Part shown: in pieces, positions 26,605 through 35,061 of the stretch
Numbering within the stretch: the stretch's first letter is position 1
Layout of the letters: each line of letters opens with the position of its first letter
DNA from: Sphingopyxis sp.
GTDB taxonomy: Bacteria; Pseudomonadota; Alphaproteobacteria; Sphingomonadales; Sphingomonadaceae
Reading direction: 5' to 3'
DNA length: 64,000 bases
Assembly (NCBI GenBank): GCA_002733865.1
Contig: NVXM01000001.1
Location: forward strand, 262,206-326,205
The notes under the pieces: model-generated
What the model saw: the letters and a program-made list of their open reading frames with translations, nothing else
Database searches by the model: none
What the model was told of the DNA's origin: nothing
Made by a program: the position numbers and the translations under genes

Positions 26605-26620
26605 TTTACGTAAACGTCAA
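26605..26620. promoter_or_regulatory. LiuR-like candidate operator
   Basis: TTTACGTAAACGTCAA is an imperfect 16-base inverted repeat (TTTACGTA against the complement TTGACGTT), about 75 bases upstream of the thiolase start. It contains the perfect 12-base palindrome GTTTACGTAAAC at 26604-26615. The form resembles sites described for LiuR, a MerR-family regulator of branched-chain amino acid and fatty acid breakdown; no such regulator gene is in the window. Confidence 0.45.
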
Positions 26621-26668
26621 TTAGCAGAGAGAGGCGACTCGCCTCCTCTTCCTGGCCCGCACCCTAAA

Positions 26669-27829
26669 CTATTCCAAGATCGATTGGTATTTCTGGCTGA
26701 AAATGTCCCGTCCGACAATATAGCGCATGATCTCGCTCGAGCCGGCATAGATGCGGCTCATCCGGGCGTCGGTGAAGATCCGGCTGATTTCATATTCCTT
26801 CATATAGCCGGCGCCGCCATGCAACTGCAGTCCGAGGTCGGCCATTTCCCATTCGATCTCGCTGCCCAGCATCTTGCCCTTGGCGGCTATATTGGCGGTA
26901 AGGCCGCCCTGGTTGTGGATCTCGACGCAATGGTCGACATAGACCTGCAACATGTCGATTTTGGCATCCATTTCGGCCATTTTGAACTGGGTATTCTGCA
27001 TATCTGACAATTTCTTGCCGAAAACATTTCGTTCCATGACAAATTCGCGTGTGACATCAAAAGCCCGCCGCGCCGATGCGGCATAGCCGACCATCCCGAT
27101 CAGCCGTTCCTCGGCCAGCCCTTCCATCAGATGGATGAAACCCTTGCCCGGCGTGCCCAGCGTGTTTTCCTTCGGTATCTTCACGTCATTGAAGAACAAC
27201 TCCGCAGTATCCTGCGCGTGCAGCCCGATTTTCTCCAGATTCTGCCCGCGTTCAAAGCCTTCCATGCCGCGTTCGACGATCAGCAGGACCATCGCATGCT
27301 TGTCATCGACGCCGTCAATCTTGGCAGCGGCAATGACGACGTCGGCGTTGATACCGTTGGAAATATAAGTTTTGGAGCCGTTGAGCAGCCAGTGGTCGCC
27401 CATGTCCTTCGCCGTGGTTTTCATCCCGGACAGATCGCTGCCGGCGCCGGGCTCGGTCATCGCGACGGCCAGAATCGTCTCGCCGCTGACGCATTTCGGC
27501 AGGAAGCGTTCGCGCTGTTCCTCATTGCCGATATTCTTCAGATAAGGCCCGACCAGCCGGCTGTGCAGGGTGTTATACCATTCGGAGCATCCGGCCCGCG
27601 CGGTTTCCTCGATGATGATCTGTTCATAGCGAAAATCGTCATCGCCCATGCCGCCGTATTTTTCGTCCGGCCAGATCATCAGAAAGCCCTGGTCGCCCGC
27701 CTTCTTGAAGATTTCGCGGTCAACAATCCCGGCTTTGCGAAACTCGTCCATCCGCGGCGCGACCTCGTCGGCGAGAAAACGGCGATAGGCATCGCGGAAC
27801 ATATGCTGTTCTTCGGTAAATTTGCGCAT
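26669..27829 (-). CDS. Acyl-CoA dehydrogenase
   Basis: A 386-residue FAD-dependent acyl-CoA dehydrogenase. The FAD/substrate signature is AVAMTEPGAGSDLSGMKTTA and the C-terminal end is SRIYAGSSEIMRYIVGRDI. The position of the medium-chain-type catalytic Glu (Y-E-G) is Ala here, whereas GLAEERLIG offers a Glu where isovaleryl- and long-chain enzymes have theirs. It may therefore act on branched or long acyl-CoAs; this is inference from alignment by eye. AGGA lies upstream of the ATG. Confidence 0.9.
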   Translation of the reverse strand: MRKFTEEQHMFRDAYRRFLADEVAPRMDEFRKAGIVDREIFKKAGDQGFLMIWPDEKYGGMGDDDFRYEQIIIEETARAGCSEWYNTLHSRLVGPYLKNIGNEEQRERFLPKCVSGETILAVAMTEPGAGSDLSGMKTTAKDMGDHWLLNGSKTYISNGINADVVIAAAKIDGVDDKHAMVLLIVERGMEGFERGQNLEKIGLHAQDTAELFFNDVKIPKENTLGTPGKGFIHLMEGLAEERLIGMVGYAASARRAFDVTREFVMERNVFGKKLSDMQNTQFKMAEMDAKIDMLQVYVDHCVEIHNQGGLTANIAAKGKMLGSEIEWEMADLGLQLHGGAGYMKEYEISRIFTDARMSRIYAGSSEIMRYIVGRDIFSQKYQSILE

Positions 27830-27901
27830 GAGAATATCCTTTGGTCACACAGGGAGAAAGGCGCGCGGTGACGCGCCGAATTTGCGCCAGTCTTAATGAG
27901 C

Positions 27902-27923
27902 GCAGTTTAATCGGTCAATTAAG
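27902..27923. promoter_or_regulatory. Candidate operator shared with 48821-48842
   Basis: Read on the minus strand this holds CTTAATTGACCGATTAA, about 75 bases upstream of the acyl-CoA dehydrogenase start. A near-identical motif, CTTAATTGCTCGGTTAA, precedes another acyl-CoA dehydrogenase gene at 48900; 14 of 17 positions agree. It lies between divergent genes and could control both. Confidence 0.4.
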
Positions 27924-27964
27924 AAACATGCCCGTTGCAATTGCCCGGCAACCCTCGGTATGGC

Positions 27965-28537
27965 GTGCCCGTGGAACAGATAAAAAAACCCTTCATCCTG
28001 GGATTGGGCGGAACGACCAATTCCATATCTTCAACCGAACAGGCGCTGGCGATTGCGTTGCAGGCGGCAGAAGACGCCGGAGCGGAGACCGCCCTGTTCG
28101 GATCCGACCGGATGATGGCCTTGCCGCACTATCGTTCCGATCCGGCGGGCCTGAACGATACCGGCGAAGAACTGGTGGCGCTGGTGCGCCGCGCCGATGG
28201 TCTGATCCTCGCCAGCCCCGGTTATCACGGCACGGTTTCCGGACTGGTCAAAAATGCTATCGACTATATCGAAGAGACCGCCCGCGACGAGCGGATCTAC
28301 CTTGATGGCCTGCCGATCGGCCTGATTGTCACGGCCTATGGCTGGCAAGCAGTCGGCAGCACGCTTGCGGCGCTGCGCTCGATCGTCCATTCGCTGCGCG
28401 GCTGGCCCACGCCGATGGGTGTCGGAATCAATGCATCGGGCGGCATCTTCAACGACGGTGTTTGCACAGAACAGGGTGTCAACGACCAGCTGCACCTGGT
28501 TGCACAGCAGGTCATGCAGCGCGCCGAAACGCGCTGA
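27965..28537 (+). CDS. NADPH-dependent FMN reductase family protein
   Basis: A protein of about 190 residues with a flavodoxin-like fold: ILGLGGTTNSISSTEQAL forms the FMN phosphate loop, and ILASPGYHGTVSGLVKNAIDYI is the second hallmark. It supplies reduced flavin or reduces small electron acceptors in the cytosol. The start is uncertain: GTG at 27965 or 27971 and an upstream TTG (27935) are all possible and none has a good ribosome-binding site. It is convergent with the epimerase gene, 12 bases apart. Confidence 0.8.
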   Translation: MPVEQIKKPFILGLGGTTNSISSTEQALAIALQAAEDAGAETALFGSDRMMALPHYRSDPAGLNDTGEELVALVRRADGLILASPGYHGTVSGLVKNAIDYIEETARDERIYLDGLPIGLIVTAYGWQAVGSTLAALRSIVHSLRGWPTPMGVGINASGGIFNDGVCTEQGVNDQLHLVAQQVMQRAETR

Positions 28538-28549
28538 ACCTCTCGCATA

Positions 28550-29551
28550 TTAACGAGGCGGCATATTGCCGTAAAAATCGCGGTACCAGCTGACAAAATT
28601 CTGCAGACCTTCCTTCAGCATCACCTTTGGCTGATAGCCGGTGAGCGCGTGGAGCTTGCTGACGTCGGCAAAGGTTGATGTGACGTCGCCTGGCTGCATC
28701 GGCCGCATGATCTTTTCCGCCTCGATCCCGAGCGCGCCTTCCAATGTCTGGATCATCTCCATCAGGCCGACTGGATGGCTGTCGCCGATATTGAGAATGC
28801 GGTTGCTGTGCGGTTTCGGGACATTATCCAGTGCGCCCAATATGCCGTCAACGATATCGTCGATATAGGTGAAGTCTCGCGTCATCTTGCCCTCGCCGTA
28901 GACCTCGATCGGATCGCCTGCCAAAATCTTCTGGGTGAAGCCGAAATAGGCCATGTCGGGCCGGCCCCACGGGCCATAGACGGTGAAGAAGCGCAGACCG
29001 GTCTGGGGAAAGCCGTAGAGTTTTGCATAGGACTGGCTCATCAGTTCGCAGGACCGCTTGGTGGCTGCGTAAAGCGAGACCGGCTCGTTGACCGGCTCTT
29101 CCTCGGTGAAACCGACGCCGCCCATCGGTTTGTCGCCATAGACCGAGCTGGAGGATGCATAGACAAGATGCTGGAAATCGGGGGCATGGCGGCTGGCTTC
29201 GAGCAGCGACAGATGGCCCTCAAGATTGGACTTCTGATAGGCAAACGGATTGTCGATACTGTAGCGGACCCCGGCCTGTGCGGCGAGATGGATGATCCGC
29301 TGCACGCCATTGTCCTGCACCAGCGCCTGCACGCCATCTGCGTCAGACACATCCATCTGCTCAAAGCGAAAGCCATCCAGCGCGTTGAGATTGGCAAGCC
29401 GGGCGGCCTTCAGCGCCGGATCATAATAGTCATTGAGATTGTCGATCCCGATCACGCGTTCGCCGCGCTGGACCAGCCGCGTCGAAACCGCATGGCCAAT
29501 GAAACCGGCGGCACCGGTTACCAGTACAGGATCTTGCCCGGTCTTGTTCAT
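28550..29551 (-). CDS. NAD-dependent nucleotide-sugar epimerase (UDP-glucuronate 4-epimerase-like)
   Basis: A 333-residue extended SDR enzyme. TGAAGFIGHAV binds NAD, IDNLNDYYDPALK follows the second strand as in UDP-glucuronate 4-epimerases, and SSSSVYG plus YAATK supply the Ser and Tyr-x-x-x-Lys of the active site. It would convert UDP-glucuronate to UDP-galacturonate for surface polysaccharide. There are no other polysaccharide genes nearby in the window. Confidence 0.88.
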   Translation of the reverse strand: MNKTGQDPVLVTGAAGFIGHAVSTRLVQRGERVIGIDNLNDYYDPALKAARLANLNALDGFRFEQMDVSDADGVQALVQDNGVQRIIHLAAQAGVRYSIDNPFAYQKSNLEGHLSLLEASRHAPDFQHLVYASSSSVYGDKPMGGVGFTEEEPVNEPVSLYAATKRSCELMSQSYAKLYGFPQTGLRFFTVYGPWGRPDMAYFGFTQKILAGDPIEVYGEGKMTRDFTYIDDIVDGILGALDNVPKPHSNRILNIGDSHPVGLMEMIQTLEGALGIEAEKIMRPMQPGDVTSTFADVSKLHALTGYQPKVMLKEGLQNFVSWYRDFYGNMPPR

Positions 29552-29677
29552 CTGCTTGTCCCATCCTCGGCTGCGTTGGTGGCGACCCTAGCATGAACTG
29601 GTAAAGATTTGAAAAGGGAACAAGCATTTTGACGGGTTTGCGGCAAGCGCGGTTCGGTCCGGGGGAACAGCTTGCTG

Positions 29678-29707
29678 AAAAAAAAGGCGGCACCGTTCGG
29701 CACCGCC
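29678..29707 (-). terminator. Intrinsic terminator of the TonB-dependent receptor gene
   Basis: On the minus strand the hairpin made by GGCGGTGCCG and CGGTGCCGCC (29686-29707, short internal mismatch) is followed by eight T. It lies 24 bases after the receptor stop codon. Confidence 0.75.
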
Positions 29708-29731
29708 TTTCTTGTTTTCGTGAAGCTTCGA

Positions 29732-32700
29732 TCAGAATTCGTAGCGAACGCCCAGCTGAATACGCCACAAGGATGCGGACAGGTTCTGGAAGTTCGTGTC
29801 GTCGGGCGAGAAGCCCTTCATCACATAGCGACCGTTGGCATCCACGCCGCCGGTGATCAGCGGGGTGGTGTAGTTGCGCGAGCGGAACAGATTGGCACCG
29901 CTGTCGATCAGGTTCAGCACGTTGTTGAAATCGGCAAAGACCTGGATCTTGTCCTCGACACCGAACAGGCGGCCCGGTCCAGGCAGTTCCTGCGACAGGC
30001 GCATATCAAGGTCGAAGAACCAGTCATTGCGGCAGCTGTTGCGCGGAATTGACTGTCCGCGATATTTCGCAATGCACTTGTTGGCGTTGATATAACCGTC
30101 GAGGCCCGCTGCTGCTTCTGCCGCCGTCTGCACGACATTTCCGCCGACGACATTATCGACATAAACGACATTCGGATCGGTCAGCCCCGTCGGTATATAC
30201 AGCAGAGCGTTGTCATTACCAGACGACGAATCATTGAAGACAGCGCCGTTGTCAAAGGTTACGCTATAAGGACGCCCCGACCGTGCGATGAAGACAAAGC
30301 CCAACTGGGTTGCATAATCCGAGAAAAACTCTTCGCGGAAATTCATTGCCCAGGTGACGTTGTGGCGCGATTCATATTCCGAAGTCGCCACCGCAACATT
30401 CTGTCGGTCAAACGCTGCGACAATATCGAAGCTGGACGTTGCCGTCGAGCTGGCATTGTAACGATTGTTTTTTGCGTTGGTGTAGGCGTAACCGAGGTTG
30501 AAGCTGACGCCGCCATTGTCGGTCAGCAGACCGCCGTTCCAATATTTGGAGAGGCGGACCGAAGCGACATGGCTGTTGAAGGACTTTCCATTGGTCAGCT
30601 GGATTTCATCATCCCGGCCTGTCACGAAACATTCCGAAGTGACATTGGTATATGTTGGCGACAGTCCGCCCGTGCCGACTAGAGCCGCATTACAATCGGC
30701 ATTATTGGGGTCGATGGGTCGGTAGATTGGTCGACCGTCCACGGTAAATCCGTTTAGACCCCGGTCCGTATCAATAACTTGCGAAAGATCGACAAAATCG
30801 GCAGGATTGCGGAAACGGCTGAAAATATAGTCGAAGTTCAGCTTCCAGTCGTCAAAGAAACCGCCATTGCCAGTGCCAAATGTCGTCGAAACGCCAAAGT
30901 TGGCACGCAGCACCGTAGGGGTCTTGAAGTTCGGGTCCGTCGACTGGGCATCGCCTTGGCCGGCAGCGGCTTTGCCGATACCGTCGCTGACTGCACAAGC
31001 TGGCGCGGTTGGTGCCGAACCATCGGTTGGTACCGCGAGTTGGGTGCCAGCCGGGACGCAGCCAGGAACCCCGGTCTGTCCCTGACCTACGCCGAAACCA
31101 TTGTTCTGGAATGCATTAGACAGCCAGACGGATGGATCGCCACCGGTGAAGATACCGACGCCGACACGGACCTGCGTATCGCTGAAAAAGCCATCGTTGA
31201 ACATATCATAGGTGGCAGCGAAACGCGGCATCAGCACGGGGTCAACCTTGCTGAAGGCATTGGCGTTGGTGAAGCCGTAGCGCGACAGGAATAACGGGTT
31301 GGCAGCCGGTGCATCGCCGTCGAGCCAGTCTACGCGCACACCGCCAACAAGGGTCAGCTGATCAGTGGCCTTCCATTCATCCTGTGCATAGACGGAGAAA
31401 AGTCCGCGTTTCCAATTGGCGGCGGCAATATTGACGTCCCCATCCCGAGAAAAATTGCCATAATATCCCGCTGCAGCTTCCGTCCCCGCCTGGCCACGAT
31501 TGTTGACCGCCAAGCAGGTCGCGAGATCATTGCCGTCCTGAATCTGGTTAGCATTCGGGAAGGTATTGGAACCGCAGGCAAGCAGGCCAGCCTGCAGGTC
31601 AGCGACATTGGCAAAGGTAAAGGTCCCGGTTGCGTTCTGGACAAACAGATTGAAAACCTTGGTCTGGTTGAGTTCGCCACCCAAAGTCAGATTGTGATCG
31701 CCGGCTTCCAGATTGGCCTTGACCTTGAACTGGTTGATTTCGGTCTTCAGGTCGTTGGCAGCGCGGGAAAAGCCCGGTCCAAAAACCAGCGAACCGGTTT
31801 CGCCATTGTCGGGATTGGTGACTCCAACCACGATCCGAGGGATCGGATTGCCGTCCTGCGCTTCACCGCCGCCGACCGGATCCTGAAGATCCTGCACTTC
31901 CGAGCGCGATGCGCGGATTTCGGTAGAGAAGCGATCGGTCCAGTTGGAATAGAGGCGCGCCGAATAATAGTTGGATTCGGTACCCGAATTATAGAAGGTG
32001 TTGTTACCCGAATAGGTCCGGCTCGAGGTGCTGACATCATCCGAGCTGACCTTGGTCTCGTCCAGACGCTGGTAGGTCGCTTCGAAACGATGCTGGTCGT
32101 TGATCACCCAGTCGAGGCGACCAAAGAAGCGGCGATTGGATTCCGGCAGATTGCGGGTCACGCCACCGGATTCGATACCGAAATTCTGGCGAACGATATC
32201 GGAGACGGTGTTGAACTGCGCTTCTGTGATGAACGGCAATTCTGTTCCGAATCCCGAACCGATCGGGCCGGTAACCTGCGAGGAGCCGAGCTTGGCTTCT
32301 TCATAGCCGAAGGAAAAGAACAGGTGATCCGGAATGATCGGACCGGACAGGGTCGCGCCATAGCGCTTTTCATTGAACGGATCGATGGTCAGATCGGTAT
32401 CGCCGAATTTGTCACCTTGCAGACCGCTGTCGGAATAGGTGAAGAAGGCGCTGCCGTGGAACTGGTTCTGGCCAGCCTTGGTCACGACGTTGATCGCACA
32501 ACCGGTAAAGGCGCTATATTCGACATCATAAGGTGCGAACTCGACCGAGGTCTCGGCGATGACGTCGAACGGCAGCGGCAGCGAGTTGCGCGAGGCAAAT
32601 GGCGTTCCGTTGAGGCCGTAGACGTCGGACTGGATGATACCGTCGACCGAGAAGGAGTTGGAGCGATCGTTGCCGCCGAGGCAGCTGACGCGGTCATTCG

Positions 32701-33220
32701 AGCCCGAGCGGTCGAGGCTGACGCGCGGGTCGATGCGGATGAAGTCGCGGATGTCGCGGGTTATGGTCGGAAAGGTTTCGAGTTCGGCAGCACCGAAAGA
32801 CTGGCCGGGGCCGACCGCAAGTTGTGAAATCGCAACGCGGGCGCCGGTAACGACGATGACATTTTCCTCGGCACCACTGGTCAGCGTAAAGCCGAGCGTG
32901 GTGTTACCCTGCAGGTTGATGCTGACATTTTCCAGCGTCTGGCCTTCGTAGCCCGCTGCGGTCGCGGTTACGGTGTAGGGGCCGCCGGTGGTCAGGCTCT
33001 CGGCGCGGAACTGGCCGGAAGCACCTGCCGAAATGGTTCGCTGCGCGCCGGTGCGGGTGTCGGTGACAACCACGGTCGCGCCAGGCAGCGGATTGCCGGA
33101 CTCATCGCTGACGGTCCCTTCAATACCCGAGGTAATTTGCTGCGCTGCAGCAGGCACGGCCATCAGGCCCGCCGTGGAAAGGCTGACAACGCTGGCAGCC
33201 AAGAGATATTTGATTTTCAT
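29732..33220 (-). CDS. TonB-dependent receptor with N-terminal carboxypeptidase-regulatory domain (Oar-like)
   Basis: A 1162-residue outer-membrane protein. A signal peptide (MKIKYLLAASVVSL... to AAAQQ, cleavage near 30) is followed by a carboxypeptidase-regulatory-like beta-sandwich (GIEGTVSDESGNPLPGATV). The plug domain comes next (around 130-260; NSFSVDGIIQSDVYG), then a long beta-barrel ending in the aromatic WRIQLGVRYEF. This architecture is that of Oar-type receptors, which import or secrete unknown large ligands. The ATG at 33218-33220 has GGGGAA eight bases upstream and directly precedes the signal peptide; longer starts add non-signal sequence. The 250 bases upstream contain no gene. 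Confidence 0.9.
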   Translation of the reverse strand: MKIKYLLAASVVSLSTAGLMAVPAAAQQITSGIEGTVSDESGNPLPGATVVVTDTRTGAQRTISAGASGQFRAESLTTGGPYTVTATAAGYEGQTLENVSINLQGNTTLGFTLTSGAEENVIVVTGARVAISQLAVGPGQSFGAAELETFPTITRDIRDFIRIDPRVSLDRSGSNDRVSCLGGNDRSNSFSVDGIIQSDVYGLNGTPFASRNSLPLPFDVIAETSVEFAPYDVEYSAFTGCAINVVTKAGQNQFHGSAFFTYSDSGLQGDKFGDTDLTIDPFNEKRYGATLSGPIIPDHLFFSFGYEEAKLGSSQVTGPIGSGFGTELPFITEAQFNTVSDIVRQNFGIESGGVTRNLPESNRRFFGRLDWVINDQHRFEATYQRLDETKVSSDDVSTSSRTYSGNNTFYNSGTESNYYSARLYSNWTDRFSTEIRASRSEVQDLQDPVGGGEAQDGNPIPRIVVGVTNPDNGETGSLVFGPGFSRAANDLKTEINQFKVKANLEAGDHNLTLGGELNQTKVFNLFVQNATGTFTFANVADLQAGLLACGSNTFPNANQIQDGNDLATCLAVNNRGQAGTEAAAGYYGNFSRDGDVNIAAANWKRGLFSVYAQDEWKATDQLTLVGGVRVDWLDGDAPAANPLFLSRYGFTNANAFSKVDPVLMPRFAATYDMFNDGFFSDTQVRVGVGIFTGGDPSVWLSNAFQNNGFGVGQGQTGVPGCVPAGTQLAVPTDGSAPTAPACAVSDGIGKAAAGQGDAQSTDPNFKTPTVLRANFGVSTTFGTGNGGFFDDWKLNFDYIFSRFRNPADFVDLSQVIDTDRGLNGFTVDGRPIYRPIDPNNADCNAALVGTGGLSPTYTNVTSECFVTGRDDEIQLTNGKSFNSHVASVRLSKYWNGGLLTDNGGVSFNLGYAYTNAKNNRYNASSTATSSFDIVAAFDRQNVAVATSEYESRHNVTWAMNFREEFFSDYATQLGFVFIARSGRPYSVTFDNGAVFNDSSSGNDNALLYIPTGLTDPNVVYVDNVVGGNVVQTAAEAAAGLDGYINANKCIAKYRGQSIPRNSCRNDWFFDLDMRLSQELPGPGRLFGVEDKIQVFADFNNVLNLIDSGANLFRSRNYTTPLITGGVDANGRYVMKGFSPDDTNFQNLSASLWRIQLGVRYEF

Positions 33221-33470
33221 GAGATGAATTCCCCGTTCATGAACCATTTTGAAATAAAACTGTATCGAATTGGTGACCTGCGACAGTTCGGCAGTGCGTC
33301 CAAAGCCCGTCGTCCCTAGGGCCCATAAATGACAGTTTTGTCTCAAGTGAAACGAGAAATACTGCGTTGCAGCATTTTGTTTTTGCGCCGCAAGATTCTA
33401 GTCCGCTATTTCGCGTGCAAAAACCGGTTGCGGCCCTAAATCGCTAGGACCAACCCGTTGGTTTTGCTTG

Positions 33471-34076
33471 CTATATTCGGGCGCATATTTGCGCGAACAG
33501 CTGTTCAAACGCACTGGCGCACTGTTGCGGATTTATCACGATATCGGCGTGTTTTTTTGACGGCTCGACATGCAGATCGTGCATCGGCCCAACCTGATTG
33601 GCGAATTGTTCGTGCACCGATTGCGGGGTCCGTCCCCGTTCGCGAACATCGCGTTCGAGTCGCCGGGCGAAACGCGTCTCGGAATCGCATTCGACGAAGA
33701 TACTGAGATCGAGAAGATCGCGTAAAGGCGCATGCTGCAGGATCAATATGCCGTCGATCAGGATCACGGCGCGCGGTTCCGTCCGCGCGGTTTCCGCCTT
33801 TGGCATATGGGTCGGAAAATCATAGAGTGGCCGGTCGATCGCCTGTCCGCTTTTCAGCTGCGCTAGCTGCGCGCACAGCTGGTCGAAGTCGACCGCGTCG
33901 GGATGGTCGAAATTGGGACCGCCCTTGCCCTCGGGAGCATCGCCCAGGCCAAAGAAATAGTCATCCTGCGGCAGGATCACGCATTGGTCGGGGCCAAGAC
34001 GCTCGAATATCTTGTGGGTCAGCGTCGTTTTACCGGAACAGCTGCCGCCGCTGATGCCGACCGCTTTCGGCTTCAT
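33471..34076 (-). CDS. Uridine kinase-like P-loop kinase
   Basis: A 201-residue member of the phosphoribulokinase/uridine kinase family. The P-loop GGSCSGKTT lies at residues 10-18; LPQDDYFFG and FDHPDAVDFDQL match the substrate region, and AVILIDGILIL the Walker B strand. It would phosphorylate uridine/cytidine or a related nucleoside such as a nicotinamide riboside. Its ATG overlaps the stop of the oxygenase gene (ATGA), and a CNT nucleoside transporter lies just upstream, which supports nucleoside salvage. Confidence 0.85.
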   Translation of the reverse strand: MKPKAVGISGGSCSGKTTLTHKIFERLGPDQCVILPQDDYFFGLGDAPEGKGGPNFDHPDAVDFDQLCAQLAQLKSGQAIDRPLYDFPTHMPKAETARTEPRAVILIDGILILQHAPLRDLLDLSIFVECDSETRFARRLERDVRERGRTPQSVHEQFANQVGPMHDLHVEPSKKHADIVINPQQCASAFEQLFAQICARI

Positions 34077-35017
34077 ATCAGGCCGATCTCGCGCAGGCGC
34101 TGTTGCAGATAGTCATGCGCGGTAATCGATTCCGGATATTTATCGGGATGGTCTTGATCGATGCAGCTCGGCAGCGTCTCGATCAGATAGTCGGGCCGGA
34201 AATGCAGGAAGAAGGGCATGGAGTAACGCGAAAAACCGCGTCGCTCCGGTGGCGGGTTGACAACGCGGTGGGTGGTCGAGGGCAGGCGATCGTTGGTCAG
34301 GCGCTGCAGCATGTCGCCGATATTCACCGCCAGTTCGCCGGCTTTCGGCGTGACCGCGCGCCAGTTGCCCTTCCGGTCGAGCAGTTCGAGGCCGGCTTCC
34401 TCGGCGCCGATCAGCAGGGTGATGGTGTTGATGTCTTCGTGCGCTCCGGCGCGCACCGCTGGCGAATCTTCCGGCACCGGCGGATAGTGGATCAGCCGCA
34501 TCACCGAATTGCCATCGCGCACCGTATCGACGAAGAAGTCCGGCGACAGATCGAGAAAACGCGCGATCGCCTCGAGAATACGGGCACCGGCCTTGTCAAA
34601 GGCAGCGTACATCTCGCGATAGGTTTCCTGGAAGCCGTCGAGCTCCTTTGGCCAGATATTGGGCGGCATATAGGGTTCGAACTTGTGGCCGGCTGGCAGG
34701 TCACGGCCGATATGCCAGAATTCCTTGAGATCCTGTATGTCCGAGTCCTTGGCGCTCTCGGTGCCGAAGGGCGTATAGCCTCGCGCGCCGCCGCTGCCGG
34801 GGATATGATAGGCGCGCTTGACCTCTTCCGGCAGCGCAAAAAATGCGCGCGACATCGCTTCGGCGCGTTCGATCAGTTCCGCCGGGATGCCATGGTCGGC
34901 GACCACGGCAAAGCCCCAGTCGGTAAAGCTGCGACCGATGCGCTCGGCAAAGCCGTCGGGATTGTCATCCGCCATGGCCAGCGAAACGGCGGCGAGCGTG
35001 TCTTGGGTCTGGGTCAT
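34073..35017 (-). CDS. Isopenicillin-N-synthase-family 2-oxoglutarate/Fe(II) oxygenase
   Basis: A 314-residue non-haem iron oxygenase. The N-terminal DIOX_N part (residues 1-130) is followed by the catalytic domain with the iron ligands in AHEDINTITLL (His and Asp) and STTHRVVNPP (distal His); RYSMPFF supplies the Arg-x-Ser that binds 2-oxoglutarate. The motif set is complete, so it should be active. Family members act on thymine, flavonoids, peptides and others. Placed between a nucleoside transporter and a nucleoside kinase, a nucleobase or nucleoside substrate is plausible. Confidence 0.87.
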   Translation of the reverse strand: MTQTQDTLAAVSLAMADDNPDGFAERIGRSFTDWGFAVVADHGIPAELIERAEAMSRAFFALPEEVKRAYHIPGSGGARGYTPFGTESAKDSDIQDLKEFWHIGRDLPAGHKFEPYMPPNIWPKELDGFQETYREMYAAFDKAGARILEAIARFLDLSPDFFVDTVRDGNSVMRLIHYPPVPEDSPAVRAGAHEDINTITLLIGAEEAGLELLDRKGNWRAVTPKAGELAVNIGDMLQRLTNDRLPSTTHRVVNPPPERRGFSRYSMPFFLHFRPDYLIETLPSCIDQDHPDKYPESITAHDYLQQRLREIGLI

Positions 35018-35061
35018 GGCGTTAAGATGCGTCCTTGCACGTATTTGTCAATCAGGATGAA

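Noticed and set aside
27841..28305. A frameshift between an upstream ATG (27928) and the FMN reductase frame
   Set aside because: The product in the upstream frame has no similarity to the family, whose normal N-terminus begins close to the GTG codons at 27965 and 27971.
33440..33470. The ACCAAC-GG-GTTGGT inverted repeat as terminator of the uridine-kinase-like gene
   Set aside because: The two-base loop is too tight for a hairpin and no T-run follows on the minus strand.
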